Of a stretch of 64,000 nucleotides of DNA, positions 7,519 through 16,396 are shown one piece after another (positions within the stretch are counted from its first letter, which is position 1; each line of letters begins with the position of its first letter). Origin of the DNA: Hymenobacter puniceus (GTDB taxonomy: Bacteria > Bacteroidota > Bacteroidia > Cytophagales > Hymenobacteraceae); the NCBI RefSeq assembly GCF_014333525.1, contig NZ_JACSCX010000003.1, forward strand, positions 682,001 through 746,000. The letters run 5' to 3'. The notes beneath the pieces were generated by a model that searched no databases, had not been told where the DNA came from, and saw only the letters and a program-made list of their open reading frames with translations. A program made the translations under genes and the position numbers.

Positions 7519-9324
7519 ATGACTCATTCTCGTACCCGTGTGCTGATGACGCTGGTGCTGGGGCTGCTGCTGAGCCAGTTTGGCCCGGCCATGGCGGCTC
7601 CTGTACTGCGCTACACGCTGGCCATGCCCGCGCCCCAAACCCACTACTTTGAAGTTGAAACCAGCCTGAGCGGTTTTGGCAAGGCTTACACCGACCTGAA
7701 AATGCCGGTGTGGGCCCCCGGCTCTTACCTCGTGCGCGAGTTTGCCCGCCACGTGGAAAACTTCACGGCCCAGGCCGGCAGCGAAAACCTGCGCACCGAG
7801 AAAATTACGAAAAATACCTGGCGCGTGTACCACCCCAAAGCCAGCAGCTTCACGGTGCGCTACAAGGTATATGCCTACGAGTTGAGCGTGCGCACCAGCT
7901 TCCTGGATGCCGCCCACGGCTACGTAAACGGCACCAGCGTATTTATGTACCCAGCCGATGGCCAGCAGCTGCCCAGCACGCTGGAAGTGAAGCCCGCTAC
8001 CGGCTGGACCCAGGTTTCGACCAGCCTGAAGCCCGCTGGCGCCCCCAATACGTTCCGCTCGGAAAGCTATGATGAGTTGGCTGACTCGCCCATTGAAATC
8101 GGCAATCAGAAGGTGCTGAGCTTCGAGGCCAACGGGACGCCGCACACGGTAGCCATGTTCGGGCAGGCTGCAAAACTCGACGAAACCAAGCTGCTGACCG
8201 ACATGAAAAAGGTGTGCGAGGAAGCGCACCGCGTGGTGGGCCGCAATCCGCTGGACCGCTACCTGTTCATTGTGCACAACATCGACCGGGGTACGGGCGG
8301 CCTGGAGCATCTGTACTCCACCACGCTGTCGGTGTCGCGCAACGCGTATGCTTCCGACGCCGGCTACAAAGGCTTCCTGGGCTTGGTGGCGCACGAGTAT
8401 TTCCACCTCTGGAACGTGAAGCGCATCCGCCCTGTGGCCCTTGGCCCGTTCGACTACGACAACGAGAACTACACGCGTATGCTGTGGGTGAGCGAAGGCG
8501 GCACCAGCTATTTCGGCGACCTGCTGGTGCAGCGCGCCGGCTTCGTGAGCGTGGATGAGTACCTGGCCAGCACCAGCAACGGCATCACGCGCGTGGAAAA
8601 CACGCCCGGCAACAAGCAGCAGTCGGCCGCTGAAAGCAGCTTCGACGCCTGGATTAAAGGCTACCGGCCCAACGAAAACTCCAGCAACACCGGCATCAGC
8701 TACTACGACAAGGGCGAGCTGATCGGGGCCGTGCTGGATTTGATGATCATCAACGAAACCAAGGGCCAGAAGCACCTCGACGACGTGATGCGTTACCTCT
8801 ACGACGAATACTACGTGAAAAAGAAGCGTGGTTTCACCGACGAGGAATACCAGGCGGCCGTGGCCAAAGTAGCCGGCCGCCGCTACGATGACTTCTTCCG
8901 CCGCCACGTGTACGGCACCGAAACGCTGCCCTACGCCACGGCCCTCGGCTATGCCGGCCTGAAGCTGACCATTACGCCAGCCCCTGCCGAAGCGGCTCTG
9001 GGCGCCACCATCAGCAGCGCCAACGGCAAATACACCGTAACCAGCACCAGCCGCGAAGGCAGTGCCTGGCAGGGCGGCCTGAACGTGAACGACGAAATCC
9101 TGGCCCTCGACGGCGCCCGCCTTACCACCGATCCTGCCCAGCAGCTCAGTGCCCGCGCCGTGGGCTCGGAAGTGAAGATGCTGGTGTCGCGCGATGGGCA
9201 GCTGCAGGAGCTGCGCTTCCCGCTGCAAGCCAGCACCATGCAGCGCTACCGCATCGAGCGGATGGAAAACCCTACTGCCGAGCAGCAAGCCGTGCTGGCC
9301 AAGTGGCTGACGGTGAAGAATTAA
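7519..9324 (+). CDS. M61 family (glycyl aminopeptidase-like) metallopeptidase with PDZ domain
   Basis: A 601-residue secreted enzyme. The signal peptide covers residues 1-25 (ending GPAMA). The N-terminal beta domain (residues ~30-190, including MPVWAPGSYLVREFARHVENF in two parts) is typical of M61. The zinc motif H292-E293-x2-H296 (AHEYFHLWNVKRIRP) is followed by the third ligand region at E326 (SEGGTSYFGD). A C-terminal PDZ domain spans about residues 500-580 (GGLNVNDEILALDG). The ATG at 7519 gives the signal peptide. M61 enzymes cleave after N-terminal Gly or Ala. It is convergent with the S8 protease, with a nested double hairpin between them. No T9SS tail is seen, so a periplasmic location is likely. 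Confidence 0.92.
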   Translation: MTHSRTRVLMTLVLGLLLSQFGPAMAAPVLRYTLAMPAPQTHYFEVETSLSGFGKAYTDLKMPVWAPGSYLVREFARHVENFTAQAGSENLRTEKITKNTWRVYHPKASSFTVRYKVYAYELSVRTSFLDAAHGYVNGTSVFMYPADGQQLPSTLEVKPATGWTQVSTSLKPAGAPNTFRSESYDELADSPIEIGNQKVLSFEANGTPHTVAMFGQAAKLDETKLLTDMKKVCEEAHRVVGRNPLDRYLFIVHNIDRGTGGLEHLYSTTLSVSRNAYASDAGYKGFLGLVAHEYFHLWNVKRIRPVALGPFDYDNENYTRMLWVSEGGTSYFGDLLVQRAGFVSVDEYLASTSNGITRVENTPGNKQQSAAESSFDAWIKGYRPNENSSNTGISYYDKGELIGAVLDLMIINETKGQKHLDDVMRYLYDEYYVKKKRGFTDEEYQAAVAKVAGRRYDDFFRRHVYGTETLPYATALGYAGLKLTITPAPAEAALGATISSANGKYTVTSTSREGSAWQGGLNVNDEILALDGARLTTDPAQQLSARAVGSEVKMLVSRDGQLQELRFPLQASTMQRYRIERMENPTAEQQAVLAKWLTVKN

Positions 9325-9484
9325 TTAGTAATTAAGAATTAGTAATTAAAAATGGGCTGTTCAGCACTTCGTCACGAAGTCGTTGAACAGCCCATTTTTG
9401 ATTATGATAATGGGCCGTTCAACGCTTCGTTGTGAAGTCATTGAACGGCCCATTTTTAATTCTTAACTGCTAATTCCTAATTAA
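9321..9484. repeat. Nested double inverted repeat, convergent terminators
   Basis: Outer AT-rich arms (9321-9356 and 9449-9484) pair with few mismatches. Inside are two tandem, related hairpins: arms 9348-9363/9384-9399 and 9409-9422/9441-9454. Between the two hairpins GGGCTGTTC changes to GGGCCGTTC and the opposite arm changes from GAACAGCCC to GAACGGCCC, which preserves pairing. T runs follow the stems. The element contains the stop codons of both flanking genes. Confidence 0.85.
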
Positions 9485-11042
9485 CCAACCCACCTACGGC
9501 TGTAGCCACGTTCACGCGGCCCCAGCCGAAGCTGCTGCTGCGGGCGGTGCGGTTGGAGCTGGCGGCCACCAACCGGCTCATGATCTGGGCGCGGGTTTCG
9601 GTGGGGTAGCGGGCCCAGACCAGCGCCGTGAGGCCGGCCATGCTGGCCGTAGCCACCGATGAGCCACCCACGGTGCTGGGTGCGTCGCCGGACATGGCCA
9701 GCGTGAGCGGCCGCCGGTCGATGCTGGTGCGCTGCATCACCACCGTAAACTCCACGTCGGTGCCCACGTGGCACTCGTCGCAGCGGCTGGTGAGGTTGTC
9801 TTTCACGCCCGTGATGGCCACGGCTTCGGGCAGGGAAGCCGGGTAGATGACACCCACCACGCCGGCGCTCCAGTCGAAGGAGGTGCCGGCAGCGCAGAAG
9901 ATGAGCTTGCCCCGGCCGTAGGCGTAGCGGATGGCGTCGGTCATCTGGCCGGAGCTGGTCAGGCGGCCCATGCTCATGCTGATGATGCGCACGTCGGCGC
10001 GGTTGCCGGCCAGAATGAAGGCATCAGAAACGCCCTTCACTTCGCGGCTGGCGTCCAGGAACACGTCCTCGGCGGCACGCACCGTAATCAGGTTGGCATT
10101 GTAGGCCATGCCCACGGCGGCGCCGTCGGTGCCGCGGGGAGCAGCGCAGGCGCCGGCCATGCTGGTACCGTGGCCGCAGCCGTCATTGGGCGTCTCGTAG
10201 TCGCCGTACGGGATGCCGAATATCGTATTGCGGGGCATCGTTACGAGGCGTTCAATGGTGCGGCCCGAGCTGAGGCCTTGGTTGAAGGCCGAGCCGAGGT
10301 TTTCCTGCGCGTCCGAGCTGCCTGAGTCGATGATGACCACCTTCACGCCCCGGCCGGTGCTCTGGTTCCAGGCGGTGCGTACGCCGTGGTACTGGTCGGC
10401 CTGGTTCCACGACGATTTGCTGCCGTTGCTGAGCACGGTGTAGTCGGAGCCGGCTACGAGGCCGGCAGTGGCGGTGTTGCTGCCGCAGCCGCTGCTGCTG
10501 AGTGCCGCCGCGCCTTTGTTGGCCATGGGGCGGTTGGGTTCGTAGCCCATGGGCTCGGCGTAGCGCACCAGGCCGGAGGCCCGCAGCGCTTTGATAGTGC
10601 TCAGCTCTCGTACCGTCACATCGAGTGTCGGCAGTACGGTTTCGTCGTATGCCACCAAATCAGTCACCGTCAGCTCCGGATGGGCTTTCTGCTCTTCGGC
10701 CAGGATGAGGGCCAGCACCTGGGCGCGGGCCTGCTGCCAGGCAGGGTTACTGGCGGCATCGGCGGGCAGCTGGCCAGAGAAGCGCGCGGGCTGGTAACCG
10801 ACCGACAGCACATAGTCGGAGCGGCGCAGGGCGCTCCACACGGTGTGGGCGCTGGCCTGGTTCCAATCGAACTTGCCGGTTTCGCGCAGCCGCGCCAGTA
10901 TCTGCTCGTCGAGTTGCTGGGTGGTGAGGGCCTCGGTGGGCTCGGCTTCCGGTTGCGGGGCCAGTTGTTCATCGGGCTGGCGCTGGCAGGCCGCCAGTAG
11001 CAGCGCCGCCAGCACTGCGCCAGATAGGGTAGAAGTATGCAT
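9477..11042 (-). CDS. S8 (subtilisin-like) serine protease lipoprotein
   Basis: The 521-residue protein has a lipoprotein signal (AALLLAACQ, lipid on the cysteine near residue 19), a propeptide-like region with Q/E-rich residues, then an S8 domain. The catalytic triad is visible as D239 (VVIIDSGSSD), H291 (GCGHGTSMAGA) and S462 in GGSSVATASM, where the usual GTSMA is written GSSVA. The oxyanion asparagine lies in the FILAGNRADVRIISMS neighbourhood or nearby. The protein is probably anchored to a membrane facing the periplasm or surface. Its last codons run into the repeat at 9321-9484, which may have replaced the original C-terminus. It is followed upstream by the Kup gene, separated by a terminator. 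Confidence 0.9.
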   Translation of the reverse strand: MHTSTLSGAVLAALLLAACQRQPDEQLAPQPEAEPTEALTTQQLDEQILARLRETGKFDWNQASAHTVWSALRRSDYVLSVGYQPARFSGQLPADAASNPAWQQARAQVLALILAEEQKAHPELTVTDLVAYDETVLPTLDVTVRELSTIKALRASGLVRYAEPMGYEPNRPMANKGAAALSSSGCGSNTATAGLVAGSDYTVLSNGSKSSWNQADQYHGVRTAWNQSTGRGVKVVIIDSGSSDAQENLGSAFNQGLSSGRTIERLVTMPRNTIFGIPYGDYETPNDGCGHGTSMAGACAAPRGTDGAAVGMAYNANLITVRAAEDVFLDASREVKGVSDAFILAGNRADVRIISMSMGRLTSSGQMTDAIRYAYGRGKLIFCAAGTSFDWSAGVVGVIYPASLPEAVAITGVKDNLTSRCDECHVGTDVEFTVVMQRTSIDRRPLTLAMSGDAPSTVGGSSVATASMAGLTALVWARYPTETRAQIMSRLVAASSNRTARSSSFGWGRVNVATAVGGLVN

Positions 11043-11166
11043 ACGCTTGGGGGAGTTTGGGTTGTGGAAAAAGAACGATACCTGAAGGGAAGGAAAATCC
11101 GGGCTAAATGCAAGTATTCGGCTTGCCTAATTTTTCAGGGCCGGATTCCGGAAATTGTTACAACAT

Positions 11167-11196
11167 AAAAAAGCCTCACTGACTGGCAGTGAGGCT
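11167..11196 (-). terminator. Terminator of kup
   Basis: AGCCTCACTG and CAGTGAGGCT form a 10-bp stem with a 5-nt loop, followed on the minus strand by a T run. It lies just downstream of the Kup stop codon. Confidence 0.8.
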
Positions 11197-11232
11197 CTTC
11201 CAAGCAAGGTAAAGTGGGCGCAGCGGCTGGCG

Positions 11233-13167
11233 CTAGGATATACGTTTCAGGGCTACATCGTGCACCGGCGTAATAACCAGCGGAACCTTCTCCACTTTCA
11301 CGGAACTGGTATCGAGGCCGAAATATTTGTCTTCGGAGGCAATGAACTGCTTGATGTAGAAGTAGGCCTGCATAACCAGCTTCTCCACCCACGGAAACTC
11401 GTTTTCCACCGACAGGAATTTCTCCAGCACCACGAAGCGGAAGTCGCCGGTGACGTGCTGCTTGCTTAGCGACTCGTAGCGGGAAGTAATGTCCACTTCC
11501 TTGTTGCGCACCAGGTCTTCCACCACCTTACGGAAGTAGAGGTTGATGCGCTGCTCGACGCGGAAGCCCAGCCGGAACGTGATACGGAAGGCGTCATCAG
11601 GGGCCAGCTCTACCACCTTGTACTCCATCGTATACGGCTCGTCGGTGGTGTCTACGTGCACAAACCAGTAGATGTCAGCCCGCTTGGGGCGCTTCTGGAA
11701 GATGGAGTAGATGATCTTGCTCTCAATTTCCGACGCCCGCTCTGCCGATGTCATGAACACCAGATGGGTGGAATACTTCGGTACGGTTTCGTCGTTGGAC
11801 AGCTCTTTGAGCGCCTCCATGTACGGCTCAATCTTCACAAATTCCGTGAGGCGGCGCTTGATGTAATACGCCCGCAGCCACACATACATTACCCCCATCA
11901 GGGCCGCTCCAATAGCCAGCGACACCCAGCCGCCGTGCGGGAATTTAATCAGGTTGGCAATCAGGAAAGAGCCCTCAATGGCGCCATATACCAGCACAAA
12001 CAGCGCAATGGCCGGCAGCGGCACCCGCTTGGTGCGCAGCCAGATGGTGAGCAGCACTGTGGTCATGAGCATAGTCAGCGTAATGGCCAGGCCATAGGCA
12101 GCTTCCATATTCTCCGACTTTTTGAAGTACAGCACTACCGCTACGCAGCCCAGCAGCAGCAGGCGGTTCATGCTGGGCACAAACAGCTGGCCTTTCACAT
12201 CGGTCGGATAGTTGAGCTTCACTTTGGGCCACATATTCAGGCGGATGGCTTCTGCTACCAGCGTAAACGAGCCCGTAATGAGGGCCTGCGAGGCAATAAT
12301 GGCGGCAATGGTAGCAATGCCGATACCGATAAGCAGAAACCACTCCGGCATCAACTCATAGAACGGGTTGCGCTTGTTAAGCATTTCGCCCTGATGCGCC
12401 AGTAGCCAGCCGCCCTGGCCCATGTAGTTGAGCACCAAACAGGTTTTAACGAATATCCAGCTGATACGAATGTTGCCTTTGCCGCAGTGCCCCAGGTCGG
12501 AATACAACGCCTCGGCTCCGGTGGTGCACAAAAACACCGCGCCCAGCAGCCAGAAGCCTCCCGGATAATTAACCAGCAGATCGTAGGCGTAGTATGGGTT
12601 GAGGGCCTTCAGAATCTCCGGGTGCTGCATAATGCCGCTGATACCCAGAGTTGCCAGCATCGAAAACCAGATGAACATGATGGGGCCAAATGCCTTGCCT
12701 ACAATCTGTGTACCAAAGCTTTGCAGCAAAAACAGCCCGGCAATGATGCCAATAACAATGGGCACCGTAGGAATTTCCGGATACACGGCTTCCAGGCCCT
12801 CAATAGCCGAGGAAACTGAAATGGGCGGCGTAATTACCCCATCGGCCAGCAATGCTGAACCCCCGATGATGGCTACCGCCGACAGCCAGGGCCCGCGCCG
12901 CCGCACCAATGCGTACAAAGAAAAGATGCCGCCTTCCCCGTTGTTATCGGCGTTGAGCGTGAGCATCACATACTTGATGGTGGTTTGCAGCGTAAGCGTC
13001 CAGAAAACGCAGGAGATGCCGCCGTAAACCAGCATCGGCGTTATCTGTTCCGGCACAATGGCCTTCATTACGTAGAGCGGTGACGTGCCAATGTCCCCGT
13101 AGATAATGCCGAGGGCAATGAGCAAACCTGCCGTAGAAATGGCCGTGTGCGAATGTTTGGCGTCCAT
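11233..13167 (-). CDS. kup: Kup-type potassium transporter
   Basis: This 644-residue inner-membrane protein matches the KUP/HAK/KT family, which imports K+ by proton symport. The N-terminus shows the family block ALGIIYGDIGTSPLYV, then about twelve transmembrane helices up to residue ~430, including NADNNGEGGIFSLYAL and GVITPPISVSSAIEGL. A C-terminal cytoplasmic domain of about 200 residues follows. Length is typical. The ATG at 13167 was chosen because it begins 13 residues before the first helix; an upstream extension is not conserved-looking. It appears to be a single-gene unit with its own terminator at 11167-11196. Confidence 0.95.
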   Translation of the reverse strand: MDAKHSHTAISTAGLLIALGIIYGDIGTSPLYVMKAIVPEQITPMLVYGGISCVFWTLTLQTTIKYVMLTLNADNNGEGGIFSLYALVRRRGPWLSAVAIIGGSALLADGVITPPISVSSAIEGLEAVYPEIPTVPIVIGIIAGLFLLQSFGTQIVGKAFGPIMFIWFSMLATLGISGIMQHPEILKALNPYYAYDLLVNYPGGFWLLGAVFLCTTGAEALYSDLGHCGKGNIRISWIFVKTCLVLNYMGQGGWLLAHQGEMLNKRNPFYELMPEWFLLIGIGIATIAAIIASQALITGSFTLVAEAIRLNMWPKVKLNYPTDVKGQLFVPSMNRLLLLGCVAVVLYFKKSENMEAAYGLAITLTMLMTTVLLTIWLRTKRVPLPAIALFVLVYGAIEGSFLIANLIKFPHGGWVSLAIGAALMGVMYVWLRAYYIKRRLTEFVKIEPYMEALKELSNDETVPKYSTHLVFMTSAERASEIESKIIYSIFQKRPKRADIYWFVHVDTTDEPYTMEYKVVELAPDDAFRITFRLGFRVEQRINLYFRKVVEDLVRNKEVDITSRYESLSKQHVTGDFRFVVLEKFLSVENEFPWVEKLVMQAYFYIKQFIASEDKYFGLDTSSVKVEKVPLVITPVHDVALKRIS

Positions 13168-13288
13168 GTGTGGAATAAGAGAAGGAAATGGTGCCGGGAA
13201 AAGCGCCCAAAGGTAGGGGAAGGCGCACAAACGTGGCCTTACGCAATACGCGGAAAGAAAGCCGGGACGAAATAAAAATTGGCAGCAC

Positions 13289-13843
13289 TCACTCGGCCGG
13301 CGGCAGTTCCGGCGGCAGCATGGCCGCCTGCGCGGCCCACAGCGCCTCGGCAGCAGCCCGGGCCGCCTCTTCCTGGCGGCGCTGAATGCGGCGGTTGGTT
13401 TCCGCTACCAGCTTCTGCCAGTCAAACAATTCACCGGGCAAGGCAAAGTTGGCTGTTTCGCGTCCTATGCGGTGCAGGCGCAGGCGGTTGGTGCCGCGCT
13501 GGCCCCAGGCCAGCAGCAGCGCGCCCACCGTGAGGCCCAGCGCCGCCGGCATGGTGCGCACCCAGTTCTGCAGCAGCCCCAGCAGGAAGCCCGCCAGCGT
13601 GAAACCGCCCAGCAGAACCCAGAGCAGCCACCGCACGTGCTGTACCTCCACGGCCTCCAGCTCCAGCAGCGCATAGCGCTGCCCGTTCACTTGCAGCGTA
13701 TCGTCGGTGAGCACCAGGCGACCGTCGTCGCTACGGAGGGTGGGCAGCGGTATGGACGGCCCTGGGTTCGGGGCAGGCGAATAGGTAGGCTGCGGTGGCA
13801 TCGCAGAATCAGGCGAAAGGTCTTCGGAAGAGGAAGCAGACAC
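13289..13843 (-). CDS. Small membrane protein, DUF6232-like
   Basis: The predicted 184-residue protein has a proline/serine-rich N-terminus, a beta-type stretch (LVLTDDTLQVNGQRYALLEL), two hydrophobic helices (residues ~70-115, WLLWVLLGGFTLAGFLLGLL then ALGLTVGALLLAW) and a charged, alanine-rich C-terminal coil. This arrangement resembles DUF6232-type proteins, but I am not sure of the family. The start is either GTG 13843 or ATG 13801; the shorter form loses only low-complexity residues. It sits between kup and the FKBP gene in the same orientation. Function unknown; inner membrane. Confidence 0.65.
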   Translation of the reverse strand: MSASSSEDLSPDSAMPPQPTYSPAPNPGPSIPLPTLRSDDGRLVLTDDTLQVNGQRYALLELEAVEVQHVRWLLWVLLGGFTLAGFLLGLLQNWVRTMPAALGLTVGALLLAWGQRGTNRLRLHRIGRETANFALPGELFDWQKLVAETNRRIQRRQEEAARAAAEALWAAQAAMLPPELPPAE

Positions 13844-13867
13844 GGCAGGGCAGGGCTACAACAAGTT

Positions 13868-13930
13868 CGCCCGGCTGCTGTGGCTGCCGCGCGCCCCGGG
13901 CGGGGCGGCAGCTGCCACAGTAGCCGGGCG
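13868..13930 (-). terminator. GC-rich inverted repeat after the FKBP gene
   Basis: CGCCCGGCTGCTGTGGC (13868-13884) pairs with 13914-13930 with one mismatch around a GC-rich loop that can pair further. The following T run on the minus strand is weak, so the termination role is likely but not certain. Confidence 0.6.
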
Positions 13931-13944
13931 AAAAACCGGTTACA

Positions 13945-14580
13945 TTAGTTGTTGACCTTCAGCAACTCAACGTCGAAGATAAGTGCCGAGTCCGGTCCGA
14001 TGTCGCGGCCGGCACCACGCTTGCCATACGCCATATCCGACGGGATGTAGAGGCGCCATTTCGAGCCCTCCGGCATCAGCTGCAGCGCCTCTGTCCAGCC
14101 CGCAATTACCTGGTTTACGCCAAACGTAGCCGGCTGGCCGCGCTGGTAGGAGCTGTCGAATACGTTGCCGTTGAGCAGGGTGCCGTGGTAATGGGTGGTT
14201 ACCTGCGAAGTAGGGCCGGGCTTGCGGCCGCTGCCTTCGGTCAGCACTTCATACTGCAGGCCGCTGGGCAGCGTCGTGATGCCGGGCTTGCTTTTGTTTT
14301 CGGCCAGGAATGCCTCGCCTTCTGCTTTGTTGTTGTTCATCGCTCCGTCGTTTGAAGTGTCGTCATCGTCTTCTTCAGCGCCACCCATCTGCTGCTGCAG
14401 CTGCATCATGGCTTCCTGCACCTGCTCTTGGCTGAGGCGGCTGGGCTCACCGCTCAGGCCTTCCTTCATGCTGGCCGCCAGAATGTCAACGTCCAGGTCC
14501 AGGCCCTGCTGGGAGAAATTACGGGCCATGTCGCGCCCGATGATGTAGCTGATCTGCTCTTTGAGGCTACTCAGGTTCAT
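13945..14580 (-). CDS. FKBP-type peptidyl-prolyl cis-trans isomerase
   Basis: The 211-residue protein has the FklB/Mip layout: an N-terminal helical dimerisation region (residues ~1-65), an acidic low-complexity linker (EEDDDDTSNDGAMNNN) and a C-terminal FKBP domain (residues ~105-210). The FKBP core shows LPSGLQYEVL, VTTHYHGTLLNGNVFDSSY, FGVNQVIAGWTEALQLMPEG and AYGKRGAG, with the usual substrate-pocket aromatics. No signal peptide is present, so it is probably cytoplasmic, like FklB. It would speed proline isomerisation in folding proteins. The N-terminal region contains a motif (ISYIIGRDMARNF) also typical of FkpA/FklB relatives. Confidence 0.92.
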   Translation of the reverse strand: MNLSSLKEQISYIIGRDMARNFSQQGLDLDVDILAASMKEGLSGEPSRLSQEQVQEAMMQLQQQMGGAEEDDDDTSNDGAMNNNKAEGEAFLAENKSKPGITTLPSGLQYEVLTEGSGRKPGPTSQVTTHYHGTLLNGNVFDSSYQRGQPATFGVNQVIAGWTEALQLMPEGSKWRLYIPSDMAYGKRGAGRDIGPDSALIFDVELLKVNN

Positions 14581-14782
14581 AAATCAGTGAATGTGGCTGA
14601 CGCCGGACCGAGGCGGCGCTACGCCACCCGGCCCAAAGAACAGCCGATGAGAGATACCAGAGCCCACCGTGGGCTTCCAGACTGTGAAGTACCGAAAACA
14701 GCCGGGAATGGATGTGGTTTTTTGTGCTGAATCTGCTAAACTCCTGATTCTGAATCAGGGTTTGTGCGGAGCGCTAAACCAA

Positions 14783-14810
14783 ACGAACCCTGCCGCAGGG
14801 CAGGGTTCGT
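14783..14810 (-). terminator. Perfect 12-bp hairpin
   Basis: ACGAACCCTGCC pairs perfectly with GGCAGGGTTCGT across a 4-nt loop; on the minus strand a T-rich stretch follows. It lies downstream of the 44-aa gene at 14835. A smaller dyad (CCTGATTC/GAATCAGG) at 14743-14759 is nearby. Confidence 0.65.
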
Positions 14811-14834
14811 AGAAGACAGCAAAAAAGCGGCTGC

Positions 14835-14969
14835 TTAAAAGTGCAGCTCCTCTTCGTCGCGAAGATCAAAAAACAGGTTCAGGTCCAGGACCTGAGCCGC
14901 CAGGTAGCTCAACGAGCCAAGGCTCCCTAGGACCAGCAGTGAGGAGAAGGCGACAGTGCTCTTTTTCAT
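14835..14969 (-). CDS. 44-aa single-pass membrane small protein
   Basis: An ORF too short for most gene finders: MKKSTVAFSSLLVLGSLGSL... with one hydrophobic helix over residues ~7-29 and an acidic tail (LRDEEELHF). A signal-like N-terminus, a promoter-like TACCTTTG at 15010-15017 and a downstream hairpin at 14783-14810 support a real unit. The ATG at 14969 follows a pyrimidine-rich leader. It could be a small inner-membrane protein or a secreted peptide. No family recognised. Confidence 0.55.
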   Translation of the reverse strand: MKKSTVAFSSLLVLGSLGSLSYLAAQVLDLNLFFDLRDEEELHF

Positions 14970-15009
14970 GGCAAAGGTTCTATGTAAATGCAAATCAGCT
15001 TGATGGCTA

Positions 15010-15017
15010 CAAAGGTA
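15010..15017 (-). promoter_or_regulatory. -7 promoter box upstream of the 44-aa gene
   Basis: The minus strand reads TACCTTTG, an exact match to TAnnTTTG, 41 nt before the ATG at 14969. The -33 region (AATT) is poor. Confidence 0.45.
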
Positions 15018-15139
15018 ATACGGCTGCATTGATAAATTGTTATGCAAGCATCATATATTTGTTGCCTGCGGCTTATCTGCTACGAGCAGGCTATTCTCTC
15101 CACGGTGGCCAGGCTAACAGCTCCGCCGCTTGCTTGCCA

Positions 15140-16138
15140 TCAGGGAATAAGGAACACCTTTTTCAGAAAGTTTACGGTGTAGTTGAGGGTGGGCGTAAAC
15201 CAGGGGTTGAACAGTGGAAACGGGTGTGGAGCTTCCGGGAACTGGTGCAATTCCGTGTAGATGCCCCCCGCCGTAAGCTGGCGCATCATATCGTCGCGGC
15301 CGGCGTGCATGCGCGCCACGCCGCTGTTGATAAACAGGGTGGGTGGCGTGTTGAGGCCTGCATAGCTGAGCGCAGAGCCCTGCTGCCACAGGTCGGGGCG
15401 GCTGAGCTTGTTGCTGCCAAACCACTGTGTGGCCGCCGAAACACTTTTGCTGTCGTCGCCCTCGCCTGACTCTGGGTGCAGGAACGCCAGGATGCCATCC
15501 ACATCCACGATTGCCTGTACGCTGCTGGAGTAAGTGCGGAAGCAGGTGCCCGTTTCGTAGAGCGGGTTGCGGTTGGTAGCCCCCACAAGGGCCGCCAGCT
15601 GGCCACCCGCCGAAAAGCCCCACACTGCCACGCGGCTGGTATCCAGGGCGTAGGAGCGGGCGTGGGCGCGCATCCACCGCACGGCCGCTTTCAGGTCCTG
15701 TACGGCGGCCGGGTAGGGGGCTTCTGCCGACAGGCGGTACTCGGCCGTAACAGCCACAAACCCTCGCGCCGCCAACTGTTGGGCTAGCGGCACATGCTGG
15801 CTCCGGTCGCCGGAGCGCCACCCCCCGCCATGCACAATCAGCACCCCCGGAAACGTCTGGCGTCGCTTAGCCTTTCTTGGGTAAAACACGTCCAGCTGCA
15901 GACTACGCCCGTTTTCGGTGCAGTAGGAGAGGTTGTTCTGGCTGCGGATGGAATTGGGAACCGGCGGCCGGGCAATACTAATAGTAGGGTGCTGGACTTT
16001 GGCTTTGGTATAGGCGCTGTACGTGGTGAACGACGTGTCGCGGGGAACAGCGGGCTGCTGGGCGCTGGCGGCGCATGGCCACAGCACTCCGGCTAGCAGC
16101 ACTATAGCAGAACGCAGGAAAAAGATGGGGCGCAGCAT
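15140..16138 (-). CDS. Secreted alpha/beta hydrolase (BD-FAE/esterase-like)
   Basis: A 332-residue protein with a signal peptide (ending CAASAQ). The fold is marked by the oxyanion motif VLIVHGGGWRSGDRS, the nucleophile elbow GFSAGGQLAALVG with catalytic Ser, an acid residue in the C-terminal part (near INSGVARMHAGRDDM) and a terminal histidine in APHPFPLFNPW. This arrangement matches the BD-FAE/hormone-sensitive-lipase-like esterases that act on ester-linked acyl or feruloyl groups; the true substrate is unknown. The ATG at 16138 was chosen for its signal peptide; a longer open frame upstream lacks protein character. It is divergent from the secreted protein at 16397. Confidence 0.88.
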   Translation of the reverse strand: MLRPIFFLRSAIVLLAGVLWPCAASAQQPAVPRDTSFTTYSAYTKAKVQHPTISIARPPVPNSIRSQNNLSYCTENGRSLQLDVFYPRKAKRRQTFPGVLIVHGGGWRSGDRSQHVPLAQQLAARGFVAVTAEYRLSAEAPYPAAVQDLKAAVRWMRAHARSYALDTSRVAVWGFSAGGQLAALVGATNRNPLYETGTCFRTYSSSVQAIVDVDGILAFLHPESGEGDDSKSVSAATQWFGSNKLSRPDLWQQGSALSYAGLNTPPTLFINSGVARMHAGRDDMMRQLTAGGIYTELHQFPEAPHPFPLFNPWFTPTLNYTVNFLKKVFLIP

Positions 16139-16396
16139 ATGGCAGGCAGACAATAAAGACGAGGATGATGCCTCTAAACTACAGCTTACGGCCCGGCTGT
16201 AGCCAACAGGCTGGCCGGAACCTGATTCGCGGATTCCCGGTCGGCTCTTAATCTGTGAGAAGACCTGGTGCCGCAGCTGCCCTGAAGTGCAGATTGCGTC
16301 GTTGTCTTTTCGTCGTTTAACCCAACATTCAGGCTCTGATGAAGCTGAATTCTTGCGTAGCTTGCGTGCTTCTAACGCTACCGTTTTTTCTCTTAT

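Noticed and set aside
7501..9288. Long open frame antisense to the M61 peptidase
   Set aside because: High-GC third positions create long antisense frames; the sense frame has a full zinc motif and signal peptide, the antisense translation has no protein-like pattern.
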